Shown: positions 52,513-61,905, counted from the first letter of the stretch. The stretch: 64,000 bases of DNA from Alphaproteobacteria bacterium (GCA_024742735.1 JANSXV010000003.1:62001-126000); one strand, 5' to 3'. The notes: a model not told the origin generated them from the letters alone. Numbers and translations: made by a program.

Positions 52513-55125
52513 ATGACAACGCGCACCTTGATCAAACGCACGCCGGTATACGCCGCCTGGACCGCCCTGCTTTGGGAGCGGGCTGCGCCCGTGCTCGCGG
52601 GGCCGCTGGCCATGGCGGCGGTCTATCTGACGCTGGCGCTGTTCGGCGTGTTCGAGCGGCTGGGCGATCCGGTGCGGGCGCTCGCTCTGCTGGCCGCGAT
52701 CATCGCCGGGGCGGTCTGGGCGCGCTTCGCCATCCTGCACTTCTCGCCACCACGCCTTGAAGACGCAGAGCGTCGGGTCGAGGCGGACTCCCGGCTCGCC
52801 GGGCGCCCCTATGAGGCGCTGCGCGATGCGCCGGCCGCCGGGGATGAACCCATGTGGGCCGCGCACCGCGCGCGCATGGCTGAGCGTTTGAAGCAGGCTC
52901 GCGCACGTCGTCCGCTGGCGGCCTGGGCGCGGCTTGATCCCTATGGCGTTCGCATCTCTCTGGTTCTGCTGATCGCCTGCGCGGCGTTTCTGGCGGGCGA
53001 ACGCGCCGGCGACCGGCTCGGCGATGCCTTCGCACCGCGCCTCATGGCCGGCGGCGGCGCTGGAGCCGAGGCGGAGTTCTGGATCGAACCGCCGGCCTAT
53101 ACCGGCCGCCCTGTCCAGTATCTGCGCAGCGCGCGCGAGGCGGACATTCTTGAAGGTTCCGTCCTGGCGGCGCGCATCACAGGATTGCGCCGGGACCCGC
53201 GCGTGGACGGCGCCCCGGCCGAGATTGAACCCCTGTCCGAAGATGTGCGCCAGGTCACCGCCCGGCCCGAAGCCAGCGGCGAGATCGTGATCCGCGCCGG
53301 CGCCCTGCGCGAAAGCCTCACGCTGACGCTGATCCCGGACGAAGCGCCTCGCGTGCGTCTGGCCGCCGAACCGGAAGGCGACGCACAAGGACGCCTGGAG
53401 CTGGAATTCACCGTCGAGGATGATTTCGGCGTGGAGGATTTCGCCCTGCACCTGGCCGCCGCGCCCGAAGATACGGACGCCGCGCCGGGCGAGGTCGAGA
53501 TCATCGCGTTGGCGCCCGGCGATGTGGGACCGGCCGATGGCGAGGGCGTGCGGACCGCCACCATCGACATCGCCCGCCATCCCCTCGCCGGTCAGCGCGC
53601 CGTTATTCGCCTGGCCGCAACCGATGGCGCCGGCCAGACCGGCGTGTCCGGTCCGTTGGAGCTGACCCTGCCGTCGCGGGTGTTTCTTGATCCGCTTGCC
53701 CGGGCGGTGGCCTCGGAGCGTCGCGGTTTCATCGCGGTCGAGGGCGATTACCTCGCAATGCCGGAAGGGCCCGTTGAGAACTCCGGCTTTCTGACCGATG
53801 AACCCGAGCGTCGCATCGAACGGGCGCCGGGCGAAATCCAGCGGCTTGCGCGGGCGCTCGACGCCGTGAGCGACGCGCCTGCGCGCTATTTCGACGATCC
53901 GATCGTGTGGATGGGCCTGCGCACCGCCATGCGCGAGGTGCGCCGGGCGCGCGAGCTCGATCAGCTCTCCCATCTTGATGAAGACCTGTGGCAGATCGCT
54001 CTGCGCGCCGAGCTGGGGAGCCTCGCTGACGCTGAAGCCGCTCTGCGCGCCGCCGAGCAGGCGCTGATGGATGCGCTGGCGCGCGGCGCGGATCCGATCG
54101 AGCTGTCAGCCCTGTTCGACGCGTTCGAGCAGGCCATGGCCAACTATCTCCAGGCGCTCGCCCGCGAAGCTGCCGAGGAGGGCCGCTTCGCCGAGGCCGG
54201 CGGGGGCGGCGGCGGCATGAATGGCGACCGCCTGCAGGCCCTGCTCGACGCCCTGCGCGACGCCGCAGAGCTTGGCGATACCGAAGGCTCGCGCCGGGCC
54301 CTGGCCCAACTGGCGGAGATGCTGCGCAACATGCAGGTCACCCTGTCCCAGGGCGGACAAGGCGGCGAAGGCCAGGAAAGCGCCATGTCCCGAGCACTGC
54401 GCGAAGCCCTTGAGGAGCTCGGTGAGACCCTGGGCGACCAGCGCGACGTGACCGGCGACACCTTTGAGGAAGCGCAGCGCGGAAACGAGCAAGGCGGTCA
54501 ACGCTCCGGCGAGGGCTCCTCCGGACAGAGCGCGGCAGGTCAGGGTGAGCCCCTTCCCGCTCCCGGCGAACGGCCCGGTGAGGGCTTCGGCGCGCCACAA
54601 GAGGGCGGCCAGGGCGCTGGCGCAGGGTCGCAAGAGGGTCAGACAGGCGGCCGCGCCTTTGAAGAAGGCAGCGAAGGAACCAGCGCGCTGGCCCAGCGGC
54701 AGGGCGAGATCGCAGGGGCCCTGCCCGGCCTCGCCGGACGCATCCCGGAGGCTGGCGAAGATGCCGAAGCGGCGCGCGAGGCCCTCGGCGCGGCGCGTGA
54801 CGCCATGGAAGCGGCCCGCCGCGCGCTGGAGGCCGGGGACGCCGACGGAGCCCTCGCAGCCCAGGAGCGCGCCATCGACGCTCTGCGCGAAGCCGCGCGC
54901 GCGGCGTCTGAAGCCTATGAAGCCGCCGAAGGCGGCGAACCCGGTCAGGACGGCCCGCTGGGCCGGGGCGGCCAGCAGGGAACCGGTTCGGAGACCGGCG
55001 TGCCCAGCGAAGCTGAACGCCAGCGCGCCCGGGAAATCCTGGAAGAGCTGCGCCGCCGGGCGGCCGAGCGCGGGCGCCCCCAGGAAGAGCTGGACTATAT
55101 CGACCGGCTGCTTGAACGCTTCTAG
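52513..55125 (+). CDS. TIGR02302/DUF4175 membrane protein
   Basis: 870 aa from the ATG at 52513. Two to three membrane helices lie at the N-terminus (about 25-80 and 150-172). A large periplasmic-type part includes EAEFWIEPPAYTGRPVQYLR and LELEFTVEDDFGVEDFAL. A long Gln/Gly/Glu/Ala-rich stretch (about 600-800) follows, and the conserved end is ILEELRRRAAERGRPQEELDYIDRLLERF. The family is conserved after lysA in alphaproteobacteria; function unknown. Ribosome site weak, so the start is tentative. Confidence 0.88.
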   Translation: MTTRTLIKRTPVYAAWTALLWERAAPVLAGPLAMAAVYLTLALFGVFERLGDPVRALALLAAIIAGAVWARFAILHFSPPRLEDAERRVEADSRLAGRPYEALRDAPAAGDEPMWAAHRARMAERLKQARARRPLAAWARLDPYGVRISLVLLIACAAFLAGERAGDRLGDAFAPRLMAGGGAGAEAEFWIEPPAYTGRPVQYLRSAREADILEGSVLAARITGLRRDPRVDGAPAEIEPLSEDVRQVTARPEASGEIVIRAGALRESLTLTLIPDEAPRVRLAAEPEGDAQGRLELEFTVEDDFGVEDFALHLAAAPEDTDAAPGEVEIIALAPGDVGPADGEGVRTATIDIARHPLAGQRAVIRLAATDGAGQTGVSGPLELTLPSRVFLDPLARAVASERRGFIAVEGDYLAMPEGPVENSGFLTDEPERRIERAPGEIQRLARALDAVSDAPARYFDDPIVWMGLRTAMREVRRARELDQLSHLDEDLWQIALRAELGSLADAEAALRAAEQALMDALARGADPIELSALFDAFEQAMANYLQALAREAAEEGRFAEAGGGGGGMNGDRLQALLDALRDAAELGDTEGSRRALAQLAEMLRNMQVTLSQGGQGGEGQESAMSRALREALEELGETLGDQRDVTGDTFEEAQRGNEQGGQRSGEGSSGQSAAGQGEPLPAPGERPGEGFGAPQEGGQGAGAGSQEGQTGGRAFEEGSEGTSALAQRQGEIAGALPGLAGRIPEAGEDAEAAREALGAARDAMEAARRALEAGDADGALAAQERAIDALREAARAASEAYEAAEGGEPGQDGPLGRGGQQGTGSETGVPSEAERQRAREILEELRRRAAERGRPQEELDYIDRLLERF

Positions 55126-55144
55126 AGGCGGCTGGTAAACGCGC

Positions 55145-55249
55145 GCCTTTTCGAACCGCAAAACCGGTTCCCACTTTGCTGAAAAGGCTCGTCTGGTTCC
55201 GTCGCCTTTTCGAACCGCAAAACCGGTTCCCACTTTTGCTGAAAAGGCT
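55145..55249. repeat. Tandem hairpin repeat, two copies
   Basis: Copy 1 is 55145-55189 (45 nt) and copy 2 is 55204-55249 (46 nt), separated by 15 nt or less of unique sequence. Each has 8-bp terminal inverted repeats GCCTTTTC/GAAAAGGC around CGAACCGCAAAACCGGTTCC. They differ by a single T. Copy 2 ends at the stop codon of the next gene. The core resembles a dispersed alphaproteobacterial repeat. Confidence 0.8.
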
Positions 55250-55480
55250 TCAGTGCACCAGGATCGGCGCTTCCCGCTCGATCCGGCCGTCCAGGGCGTC
55301 CTGAATCTCCCAACGCAGGGCGCGCCAGGCATCAGCACTTTCCGATTCGCCCTTGCCTTCGAGCTCACAGACGGCCTGGTCGGCGTAGCCCAGCGCCTGC
55401 GCGCCATGGCGGTCGACCAGGGTGAAGGCGATAATGCGAATATCGGCAGGGGTGATGCGCGAAGCGCGGGCGGCGGGCAT
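55250..55480 (-). CDS. Small conserved-type hypothetical protein
   Basis: 76 aa, probably one helical domain: ITPADIRIIAFTLVDRHGAQALGYADQAVCELEGKGE..ADAWRALRWEIQDAL. No named family recognised. Similar short proteins with a D-x-W-R-x-L-x-x-E/A-I motif occur in alphaproteobacteria. The stop abuts the tandem repeat. Upstream 55481-55597 shows no gene. Confidence 0.65.
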   Translation of the reverse strand: MPAARASRITPADIRIIAFTLVDRHGAQALGYADQAVCELEGKGESESADAWRALRWEIQDALDGRIEREAPILVH

Positions 55481-55597
55481 GGGGAACGGCTCCTGGTCAG
55501 GTCAACGTTTCCTGCAAGGCAAGAAGCTTGCCGCCTACGCCCCGATAAATATCAGATACTTAAGCCTCAATAGCCGAAGCGGGGCTTGCCTGCAGGC

Positions 55598-56185
55598 TTA
55601 TTTTGCCGGGCGTTTTGCGCCGGGCGCGTAGCCGCCGCCAGCCAGGAACTCCGATTCCGCCGCCGTTGAGGTCCGGCCCAGCGCGGCGTTGCGATGGGGG
55701 AAGCGTCCGAACCGGGCGATCAGGTCCCGGTGAGCGCGGGCATGGCGCGCCGAGCCGGCGTCATCAGGCAGGCGATCTTCGAACAAGGCGACGCACAGGG
55801 CCTGATCCTCGATGTCTTCTGAATGCATGAAAGGCATGTAGACGAAGCTGCGCCGGGAGCGATCAAGCGCCCAGTCAAAGCCGGCCGTCAGCATGGCGTC
55901 GGCCGCAGCGCGCGCCCTGGCGTCCAGATCGAACGCCGCGTTGGAGCCGCGCCAGATATTGCGCGGCATCTGGTCGAGCAGGATGACCAGCGCCAGCGCG
56001 CTGTCCGGCTCCACCAGCCACGGATGGCCGTCGATCGTCCCACCGTCTCGCAAGGCGTGGCAGGCCGGGCCGAAGCGCCGGCGCACCTCGGCGTCGAAGG
56101 CGGCACTGGACGCGAACCAGCGTTTCGGACCGGCCGTCTTGAACCAGAAGTCCAGAACGTCTTCAGGCTGGAGCGGCGGCCTCAC
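55598..56185 (-). CDS. DUF924 family protein
   Basis: 195 aa, TPR-like helical protein with family marks VLDFWF, ALALVILLDQMPRNIWRGSNAAF, FVYMPFMHSEDI and FGRFPHRNAALGR. Function unknown. Its ATG overlaps the upstream acyl-CoA synthetase stop by 4 nt, so the two are cotranscribed. Confidence 0.9.
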   Translation of the reverse strand: MRPPLQPEDVLDFWFKTAGPKRWFASSAAFDAEVRRRFGPACHALRDGGTIDGHPWLVEPDSALALVILLDQMPRNIWRGSNAAFDLDARARAAADAMLTAGFDWALDRSRRSFVYMPFMHSEDIEDQALCVALFEDRLPDDAGSARHARAHRDLIARFGRFPHRNAALGRTSTAAESEFLAGGGYAPGAKRPAK

Positions 56186-57996
56186 ACCCGCTTCTCGCCG
56201 GACAGGATCGCCGCGCGAATCTCCGGCGTCAGCTCCACATAGGCCCCGGCCTCATCGTCATCGACATAGAGCGGCTCGTCGACCGCCTCGGGGTCCCAGC
56301 CCTGTCTGACCAGGTCGGTCTTCTTAAGCTTGAAGGTTCCTGTCGTATGCTCGGACGGGGCCTCGGTATGCAGGCGCAGGAAGAGCGGCCGGGCGTAGTG
56401 GGGCAGCTCCTGGTGCACGTGGGCGCGCAGGGCCTGCAGGTCGAAGTCCTTGTCAACAATCAGGGCCGCCATGCCCGCCTTGCCGGAATAGTCGCCGACT
56501 TCCACGCCATAGACATTGGCCTGGATCACGCCGGGATGAACGCCCAGCGCTTCAGCGACCTCGTTGGTGGACACGTTTTCCGACTTCCAGCGGAAGGTGT
56601 CCCCGATCCGGTCCACGAAGTAGAAATAGCCCAGCTTGTCGCGCTTCATCAGATCGCCGGTTCGGAAATACACGTCGCCCTTTGTGAAGACATCGCGCAG
56701 GATCTTCTTCTTGGTGGCTTCCTCATCCTGATAGCCGTCAAAGCGGTATCGGGCGTCATCGGGGCGGATTTCGCCGATGGCCTCTCCAACCTCGCCGGGC
56801 TCGCAGGCGATGGCGCGCCCTTGGGCGTTGCGGATCACCTCTTCCTTCTCGGTGTCGAACCGGACCAGCTTGATGTTGAAGCGCTTGGCCAGATGCGGCG
56901 GGACACGGCCGATGGCGCCGGGTTTTGAGTCCAGATTGATAAGACCGACATTGCCTTCCGTCGCGCCGTAGAACTCCATGACGCGCGGGATACCGGAGCG
57001 CTCCACGAAGCGCGGCCATACATCGGGGCGCAGCCCGTTGCCGATGGCGACGCGGATCTTGTGCTGCTTTTCAGCCGGAACCGGATCGGCCGCGACCAGG
57101 AAGCGGCACAGCTCGCCCACATACATGAACATGGTCGCGCCGGTTTCCACGGCGTCGTCCCAGAACTTCGTGGCGGAGAATTTGCGCCGCACGATCACCG
57201 CCCCGCCATAGGACAGCGCCGCGCCGACACCGCACAGCCCGCCGGTGGCGTGGTACATGGGCAGGACCATCATCATGCGATCGTCCTTGTGCGCGTGAGC
57301 CGCAGCGCCAAACACGTGGAGATAATAGAGCGTGCGGGTATGGGCGACGATCGCGGCCTTGGGCAGGCCGGTCGTGCCGGAGGTGTACATCTTCATGCAC
57401 GGATCGGAGGCTTTCAGATGCGCCCGCCGTGACCGGTCGGGGCGCCGCGACGTCACCTCGCCCAGCGCGGAATCAAAGTCGCGCGCATGGTCCAGGTCGC
57501 ATTCCACGCCATCGGTGACCCAGGCGGTCAGATCGCAATTGATCAGCTTGCAGGCGGTCTTGTACTGACCGGCCAGCTCGCCCTCCACGATGATATGGCT
57601 GGTCTCCGCGATGGACACGCCATGGGCGAGCGGCTGGCCGGTGACCTGATTGTTCAGCAGCGCGGCCAGAACCCCGACCTTGGACAGGCCGTACCAGACC
57701 GCCACATATTCCCAGCGATTGCCCATGTAGAGCGCGACCGTCGAGCCCGGCTCCAGACCTTGCGCCACCGCCCAGTTGGCCACCCGGTTGGCGTAGGCGT
57801 CAAAGGCCGCGTAGGTGACGATCTCGCCCTTCTCGGTGAAGAAGGCGGGCCGATCAGCATGGGCGTCCACGCTGTCTTCCAGCGCATCGGGCGTCAGGCG
57901 CTCGCTATCCGGCGTAATCCATTTGAGCTGGCCCAGAAGGCCCGCGAGCTCCCTAGTGTAAAACAGCTCGCGCTTGATCGCCGTAAACAGGCCCAT
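56182..57996 (-). CDS. Long-chain acyl-CoA synthetase (FATP-like)
   Basis: 604 aa of the ANL superfamily. AMP-binding P-loop MYTSGTTGLPKAA (about 200), VMEFYGATEGNVGL, the YFRTGDLM..DKLGYFYFVDRIGDTFRWKSENVST hinge and a C-terminal GTFKLKKTDL Lys. The VEVGDYSGKAGMAALI block is typical of the very-long-chain/FATP branch. It activates fatty acids with ATP and CoA. The start at 57996 (MGLFTAIKREL) fits the family. The 402 bp upstream (57997-58398) hold no convincing gene; the right half is the promoter region of the HTH gene. Confidence 0.92.
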   Translation of the reverse strand: MGLFTAIKRELFYTRELAGLLGQLKWITPDSERLTPDALEDSVDAHADRPAFFTEKGEIVTYAAFDAYANRVANWAVAQGLEPGSTVALYMGNRWEYVAVWYGLSKVGVLAALLNNQVTGQPLAHGVSIAETSHIIVEGELAGQYKTACKLINCDLTAWVTDGVECDLDHARDFDSALGEVTSRRPDRSRRAHLKASDPCMKMYTSGTTGLPKAAIVAHTRTLYYLHVFGAAAHAHKDDRMMMVLPMYHATGGLCGVGAALSYGGAVIVRRKFSATKFWDDAVETGATMFMYVGELCRFLVAADPVPAEKQHKIRVAIGNGLRPDVWPRFVERSGIPRVMEFYGATEGNVGLINLDSKPGAIGRVPPHLAKRFNIKLVRFDTEKEEVIRNAQGRAIACEPGEVGEAIGEIRPDDARYRFDGYQDEEATKKKILRDVFTKGDVYFRTGDLMKRDKLGYFYFVDRIGDTFRWKSENVSTNEVAEALGVHPGVIQANVYGVEVGDYSGKAGMAALIVDKDFDLQALRAHVHQELPHYARPLFLRLHTEAPSEHTTGTFKLKKTDLVRQGWDPEAVDEPLYVDDDEAGAYVELTPEIRAAILSGEKRV

Positions 57997-58293
57997 GCCC
58001 CTCGTCTCCTCCCTCGCTGCGTCATGATTTGACGCTTGAGCGCGAGACTACGGACAGGGCGGCGCCGGTCAAGAAAAGGCGGTCGCGGCGATGCAGCTGA
58101 AGCGCCCGGAAGCGAAGCGGGCGGGGTTCAGGCGCGGCGGCCATCTTGAAAAGGCGCCTCGCTGGTCGACAACATGCCCCGGGAAGGTCGCACTCGAGAC
58201 GTCGACGGCGCGGACAAATTCCGGGGCGGATCGCTAAGAGTGCTCGGCCAGCGCGAAGAGCGCACCTACCCCAGACCAGGAATGAGCAAAACC

Positions 58294-58309
58294 ATTGAAT
58301 TGTTTCAAT
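58294..58309. promoter_or_regulatory. Candidate operator before the first HTH paralogue
   Basis: ATTGAA-TTGT-TTCAAT, a perfect 6-4-6 inverted repeat about 90 nt upstream of the GTG start, inside an AT-rich patch. It could be an autoregulatory site. Confidence 0.35.
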
Positions 58310-58398
58310 ACACGCGACTGGAGTTAATAAATTCATGCATGCCGTTTTCTGGCGAACGCACGTATTCATAACCAATATCGTATAAGGAGAATCGAACT

Positions 58399-59055
58399 GT
58401 GGACGGGGTCAATCCCTTGACCGACTGGGCGGCGGAGCTCCGCGCTTTCCGGCAACGAAATGGCTTCAAACAGGAAGCCGCCGCCAGCCTGCTCGGCGTC
58501 AGTCAGGCCAATATTTCAAGGGTCGAAAACGGCACGGTCACGCCATCGGACGCGTTGATCCACCGGCTTACGGTGCTGTCGCAGCGGCCCGAGCACCGGC
58601 CGATCCTCGACTTGATGAGAACAGCGATCCGGCATTCGCCAGCCTGGTGCACACTATTCTCCCTTGAGGGCGGCGACCTGACCAGTTCCGAGGTCAGCCG
58701 CGCCTTCTACCAAGCAGGCCATCCTTTCGACGAGCATAAGCGCGGCTCGCGCTTCCTTTGGGAGCATATCGGCGAGGAAGCTCGTGGCGTAATGCAGGCG
58801 TTGATCAAGGCGGGCGCTTTCGACGGCCGCTTCGGCGTCATGGAAGCCGTCTGGAAAACCGCGCCGAAGGATAGCCATGCTCTGCGTTGCTTCAAGACGA
58901 CCTTCACTCCGTTCAGATCTGACGAGGGCGAGTGGTTGCTGCACGCCTGTCTTGTGGAAATCGAAGAGTCGATGTGGGCTGCCGCCCGGCAGGCCTGGGG
59001 CGGCCCGGTGCGGTTCTTCGACCATGATGAAGAGCCGCCCTATTCCTGGCCGTGA
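58399..59055 (+). CDS. HTH (Cro/C1) regulator with sensor-like domain, paralogue 1
   Basis: 218 aa from a GTG with AAGGAG 9 nt upstream. The XRE HTH (about 12-60) contains FRQRNGFKQEAAASLLGVSQANISRVENG. The C-terminal part (about 70-218) has SRAFYQAGHPFDEHKRGSRFLW and ends RFFDHDEEPPYSWP; its layout suggests a PAS-like sensor fold, though no known family was assigned. A close paralogue lies 147 nt downstream. Probably a regulator of nearby genes or of itself. Confidence 0.82.
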   Translation: MDGVNPLTDWAAELRAFRQRNGFKQEAAASLLGVSQANISRVENGTVTPSDALIHRLTVLSQRPEHRPILDLMRTAIRHSPAWCTLFSLEGGDLTSSEVSRAFYQAGHPFDEHKRGSRFLWEHIGEEARGVMQALIKAGAFDGRFGVMEAVWKTAPKDSHALRCFKTTFTPFRSDEGEWLLHACLVEIEESMWAAARQAWGGPVRFFDHDEEPPYSWP

Positions 59056-59202
59056 GTACGCGCGGGCGTTGGCGCGCATCCGACTGGACGGGTGGAATAA
59101 ATGTATTCATCCGGCAAGCAGGATTCTATTAGGCGAATGCCCCCTTAGCGATTAGGGTTATTCAATGCGGTCGGTTCAGGTTGTGACTGCCGCCCGGACT
59201 GA

Positions 59203-59859
59203 ATGGATGGAGTGGACCGGCTTGTGGAATGGGGTCAGAAGCCGCGCGCGTTCAGGCGTCGCAACGGGCTGAAGCAGGAAGCCGCTGCGTCGCTCCTCGG
59301 CGTCAGCCAGGCCTATGTGTCGCGAATGGAGAACGGTGAAGCCGGGCCGTCACCGACTGTCCGCCGGCGCCTCCAGCTCCTCTCAGCACTGCCGGAACAC
59401 AGATCCATCATCGAGATGGTCAAGTCGGGCATCAGGCATAGTCCGGCCCTGACCAGCCTGGTGCGCCGGGACGGAAGCAGGATCATCGTCGAAGAACACA
59501 GCCGCGCCTTCTACGGAGCCGGGCATCCCTTCGACCTGCACAAACGTGGAGGTCCGATACAATGGGACATCGTCGAGCGTGAGGCCGTGCAAGGCGTTCT
59601 GCAACTCAGCGAGATGGGCGCGTTTCGCGGAAAGATCGGCTATTGCGAGGTCGTCTGGAGTTCGACCCCGCATCCAGAGCGCGCCCAGCGGCATTTCCGC
59701 ACCATCCTTACGCCCGTCAAGGGTGAAGACGGCGAATGGCGCATGCAGGTCACGCTGGCCGAGATCGATGCCAGGGCGAAGGAGGCCGCGCGCCAGGCCT
59801 GGGGCGGTCTGATCCGCTATTTTGATTACGATGAGGAGCCTCCCTACGACTGGCCATGA
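59203..59859 (+). CDS. HTH (Cro/C1) regulator with sensor-like domain, paralogue 2
   Basis: 218 aa, the same length as paralogue 1. Roughly half of the residues look identical, most clearly in the HTH (RRNGLKQEAAASLLGVSQAYVSRMENG), the SRAFYGAGHPFDLHKRG centre and the end YFDYDEEPPYDWP. It starts at the ATG at 59203 (MDGVDRL, matching MDGVNPL of paralogue 1); ribosome site poor. It stands just upstream of the chemoreceptor operon. The tandem arrangement indicates local duplication. Confidence 0.82.
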   Translation: MDGVDRLVEWGQKPRAFRRRNGLKQEAAASLLGVSQAYVSRMENGEAGPSPTVRRRLQLLSALPEHRSIIEMVKSGIRHSPALTSLVRRDGSRIIVEEHSRAFYGAGHPFDLHKRGGPIQWDIVEREAVQGVLQLSEMGAFRGKIGYCEVVWSSTPHPERAQRHFRTILTPVKGEDGEWRMQVTLAEIDARAKEAARQAWGGLIRYFDYDEEPPYDWP

Positions 59860-60037
59860 GCGCCAGCGTTAACCGCATTCAATATATCTAACCAATTGAT
59901 TTGCGTAATTATATTATACCGCACAGCCCGTGTGGAAATTAAGCGTCAGTTTACTTTAGCGCACTTTCAGTAGGGATATTCAGCGCGCGCTTCTCTTCTG
60001 GCGAGCAGGCGCCGCTCCTTGCTGGGGGAGAAGACCC

Positions 60038-61384
60038 GTGGACACGACACAGATCAATCAACGCCTGAGCTTTATCGGGGTCGACAAGGGCGTGCGAACG
60101 GCGCTTGCCGAGGTCAAACCGGTCGTCACCGCCGCGCTGCCCGGCGCATTGACGGCATTCTACAACCTGATCGCCGACACGCCGGACACCGACGAAATGT
60201 TCCAGAGCCAGGCGGTAAAAGACCATGCGCGCAGCGCCCAGGAGAAGCACTGGGAGCGCCTGCTCGACGGCAATATCGACCTTGAATACGCCGAGAACGT
60301 CAAACGCATCGGCCTCGCTCACGCCAAGCTGGGACTGGAGCCGCGCTATTTCGTGGCGGGATATGCAAACGTCGCCGCCGACCTTCTCAAGGACGTCATC
60401 ACCCGCCAGCTCGGAGGCGCCGTCCTGCCGGCGCGACGGGACAAAGCCGTGCGCGGCGTGGATGCGCTCATCCGGGTCTTGATGCTGGACATGGAGATGG
60501 CGATCACCGCCTATCTGGAACAGACCGAACAGCGCGCGCGGGAGCTGCGTGAGCAGATCGCCGCACAGATCGAGGAGACGGTGGAAGAGACCGTGGGCGC
60601 GCTTCTGCAAGCCGCCGAGACGCTGGACACGGCGTCCGGCGCCCTGGCCCAGGCCATTGAAGCGACGACCACCGCCGTGGCGAGCGCTGCGGCCGGGTCT
60701 GAAGAGTCCGCCGCCAACGTCCGCTCCGTCGCAGCCGCCTCCACCCAGCTGGGCGCGGCGAGCAAGGAGATCGCAGGCCAGGCGACCAACCAGTCCGGCG
60801 GCCTGCGTGAGGCGGTAGACTACGCCAACAACGCCGCCACGACGATCGGCGAGCTCGGCGACGCGTCATCGGAGATCGGCAGCGTGATCGGCCTGATCGA
60901 GGAGATTGCCGAGAAGACCAACCTGCTGGCCCTCAACGCCACCATCGAAGCGGCGCGCGCCGGGGAAGCCGGCAAGGGATTCGCGGTGGTGGCCAGCGAG
61001 GTGAAGGATCTGGCGAGCCAGACCGCCAAGGCCACCGACAACATCACCGGCCAGGTCCGCGCCATGCAGTCGGCCACCGAAGCCGCTGTCAGGGCCGTCC
61101 AGGCCATTACCGAGACGGTGGAAACCGTCTCTCAAGCCGCCGTGGCGATCGAAGCGGCGGTCGAGGAGCAGTCCGCCTCCATCAGCGAAATCTCGCGCAA
61201 CTCCGAAGAGGCGGCATCCGGCAACCAGGCCGCGGCGGAGGCCGTCGCCGGGGTGGAGGCGCGCGCGAGGGAAAGCGCGGAAGCCTCCCAAAGCGTCGGC
61301 TCCTCCGCTGCGGCCGTTCGCTCGAGCTCGGATGCCCTCAAGTCCCGCCTGTCCGAGCTCATCGGTCAGATCCGGGCGGCGTGA
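60038..61384 (+). CDS. Globin-coupled chemoreceptor (HemAT-like)
   Basis: 448 aa from a GTG with GGGGGAG 8 nt upstream. The N-terminal protoglobin domain (about 5-165) has [19 protein letters not shown] and the proximal heme His H95 in [16 protein letters not shown]. The C-terminal methyl-accepting signalling domain carries the hairpin tip [32 protein letters not shown]. No membrane helices, so it is a soluble oxygen sensor. It would feed CheA for aerotaxis in this flagellated organism. The BLUF gene follows after 10 nt. Confidence 0.93.
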   Translation: MDTTQINQRLSFIGVDKGVRTALAEVKPVVTAALPGALTAFYNLIADTPDTDEMFQSQAVKDHARSAQEKHWERLLDGNIDLEYAENVKRIGLAHAKLGLEPRYFVAGYANVAADLLKDVITRQLGGAVLPARRDKAVRGVDALIRVLMLDMEMAITAYLEQTEQRARELREQIAAQIEETVEETVGALLQAAETLDTASGALAQAIEATTTAVASAAAGSEESAANVRSVAAASTQLGAASKEIAGQATNQSGGLREAVDYANNAATTIGELGDASSEIGSVIGLIEEIAEKTNLLALNATIEAARAGEAGKGFAVVASEVKDLASQTAKATDNITGQVRAMQSATEAAVRAVQAITETVETVSQAAVAIEAAVEEQSASISEISRNSEEAASGNQAAAEAVAGVEARARESAEASQSVGSSAAAVRSSSDALKSRLSELIGQIRAA

Positions 61385-61394
61385 GGGCGAAGCG

Positions 61395-61832
61395 ATGTTC
61401 CTGACTCGCGCCATCTATGTCAGCACGCCCACCGTTCCCATGGGACCGAAGGAGCGCGAGACGGTCATGAACCAGATCTCCGAGGCCGGCCTACGCCATA
61501 ACCCGGATAACGGCATCAGCGGACTGCTGGCCCATGACAGCGACCGTTTTGTTCAGGTGCTTGAAGGGGAACGTACGATGCTGACGGAGACGCTTATCCG
61601 CATCGCCGCGGACCCGCGACACACCGATTTCCAGCTCTTCTCCATGCAGGAGATCAGCCAGCGGATGTTCGAGGGTTGGGCGGCTGTGCTGATCAGTCCG
61701 GGCGACTGGCCGGCCAGCCAGCCGCGGCGGGTGGCGTTCGAGTGCCTGACCAGCGAGGGGTTGCTGGAGCGCCTGTTGCATATACGCCGTTATGGCGTCG
61801 TCGCCGCGAGAGCGATCACGGACGCAGCCTGA
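61395..61832 (+). CDS. BLUF-domain blue-light receptor
   Basis: 145 aa, a single BLUF domain. The flavin-switch residues are Y8 (AIYVS), N36 (HNPDNGISGLL) and Q54 (RFVQVLEGE). The later block IAADPRHTDFQLFSMQEISQRMFEGWAA is also typical. The Tyr-Asn spacing is four residues longer than in YcgF/AppA. No output domain is present, so it must act through a partner; the chemoreceptor encoded just upstream is the obvious candidate. Confidence 0.9.
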   Translation: MFLTRAIYVSTPTVPMGPKERETVMNQISEAGLRHNPDNGISGLLAHDSDRFVQVLEGERTMLTETLIRIAADPRHTDFQLFSMQEISQRMFEGWAAVLISPGDWPASQPRRVAFECLTSEGLLERLLHIRRYGVVAARAITDAA

Positions 61833-61867
61833 GGCAGGTTTTTTGCAATCAATGACCCGGCCCTGAC

Positions 61868-61899
61868 GGGCGGCGCCTGACAAGCGCCGCCCGGCTTTT
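61868..61899 (+). terminator. Terminator of the receptor-BLUF operon
   Basis: A 9-bp perfect stem GGGCGGCGC/GCGCCGCCC with a 7-nt loop, followed by GGCTTTTC, 36 nt after the BLUF stop. It also lies between the converging cyd genes. Confidence 0.8.
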
Positions 61900-61905
61900 C
61901 ATAGC

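Noticed and set aside
58174-58371. 65-aa ORF upstream of the first HTH gene
   Set aside because: It runs through the palindrome and promoter-like region and has no protein-like pattern.
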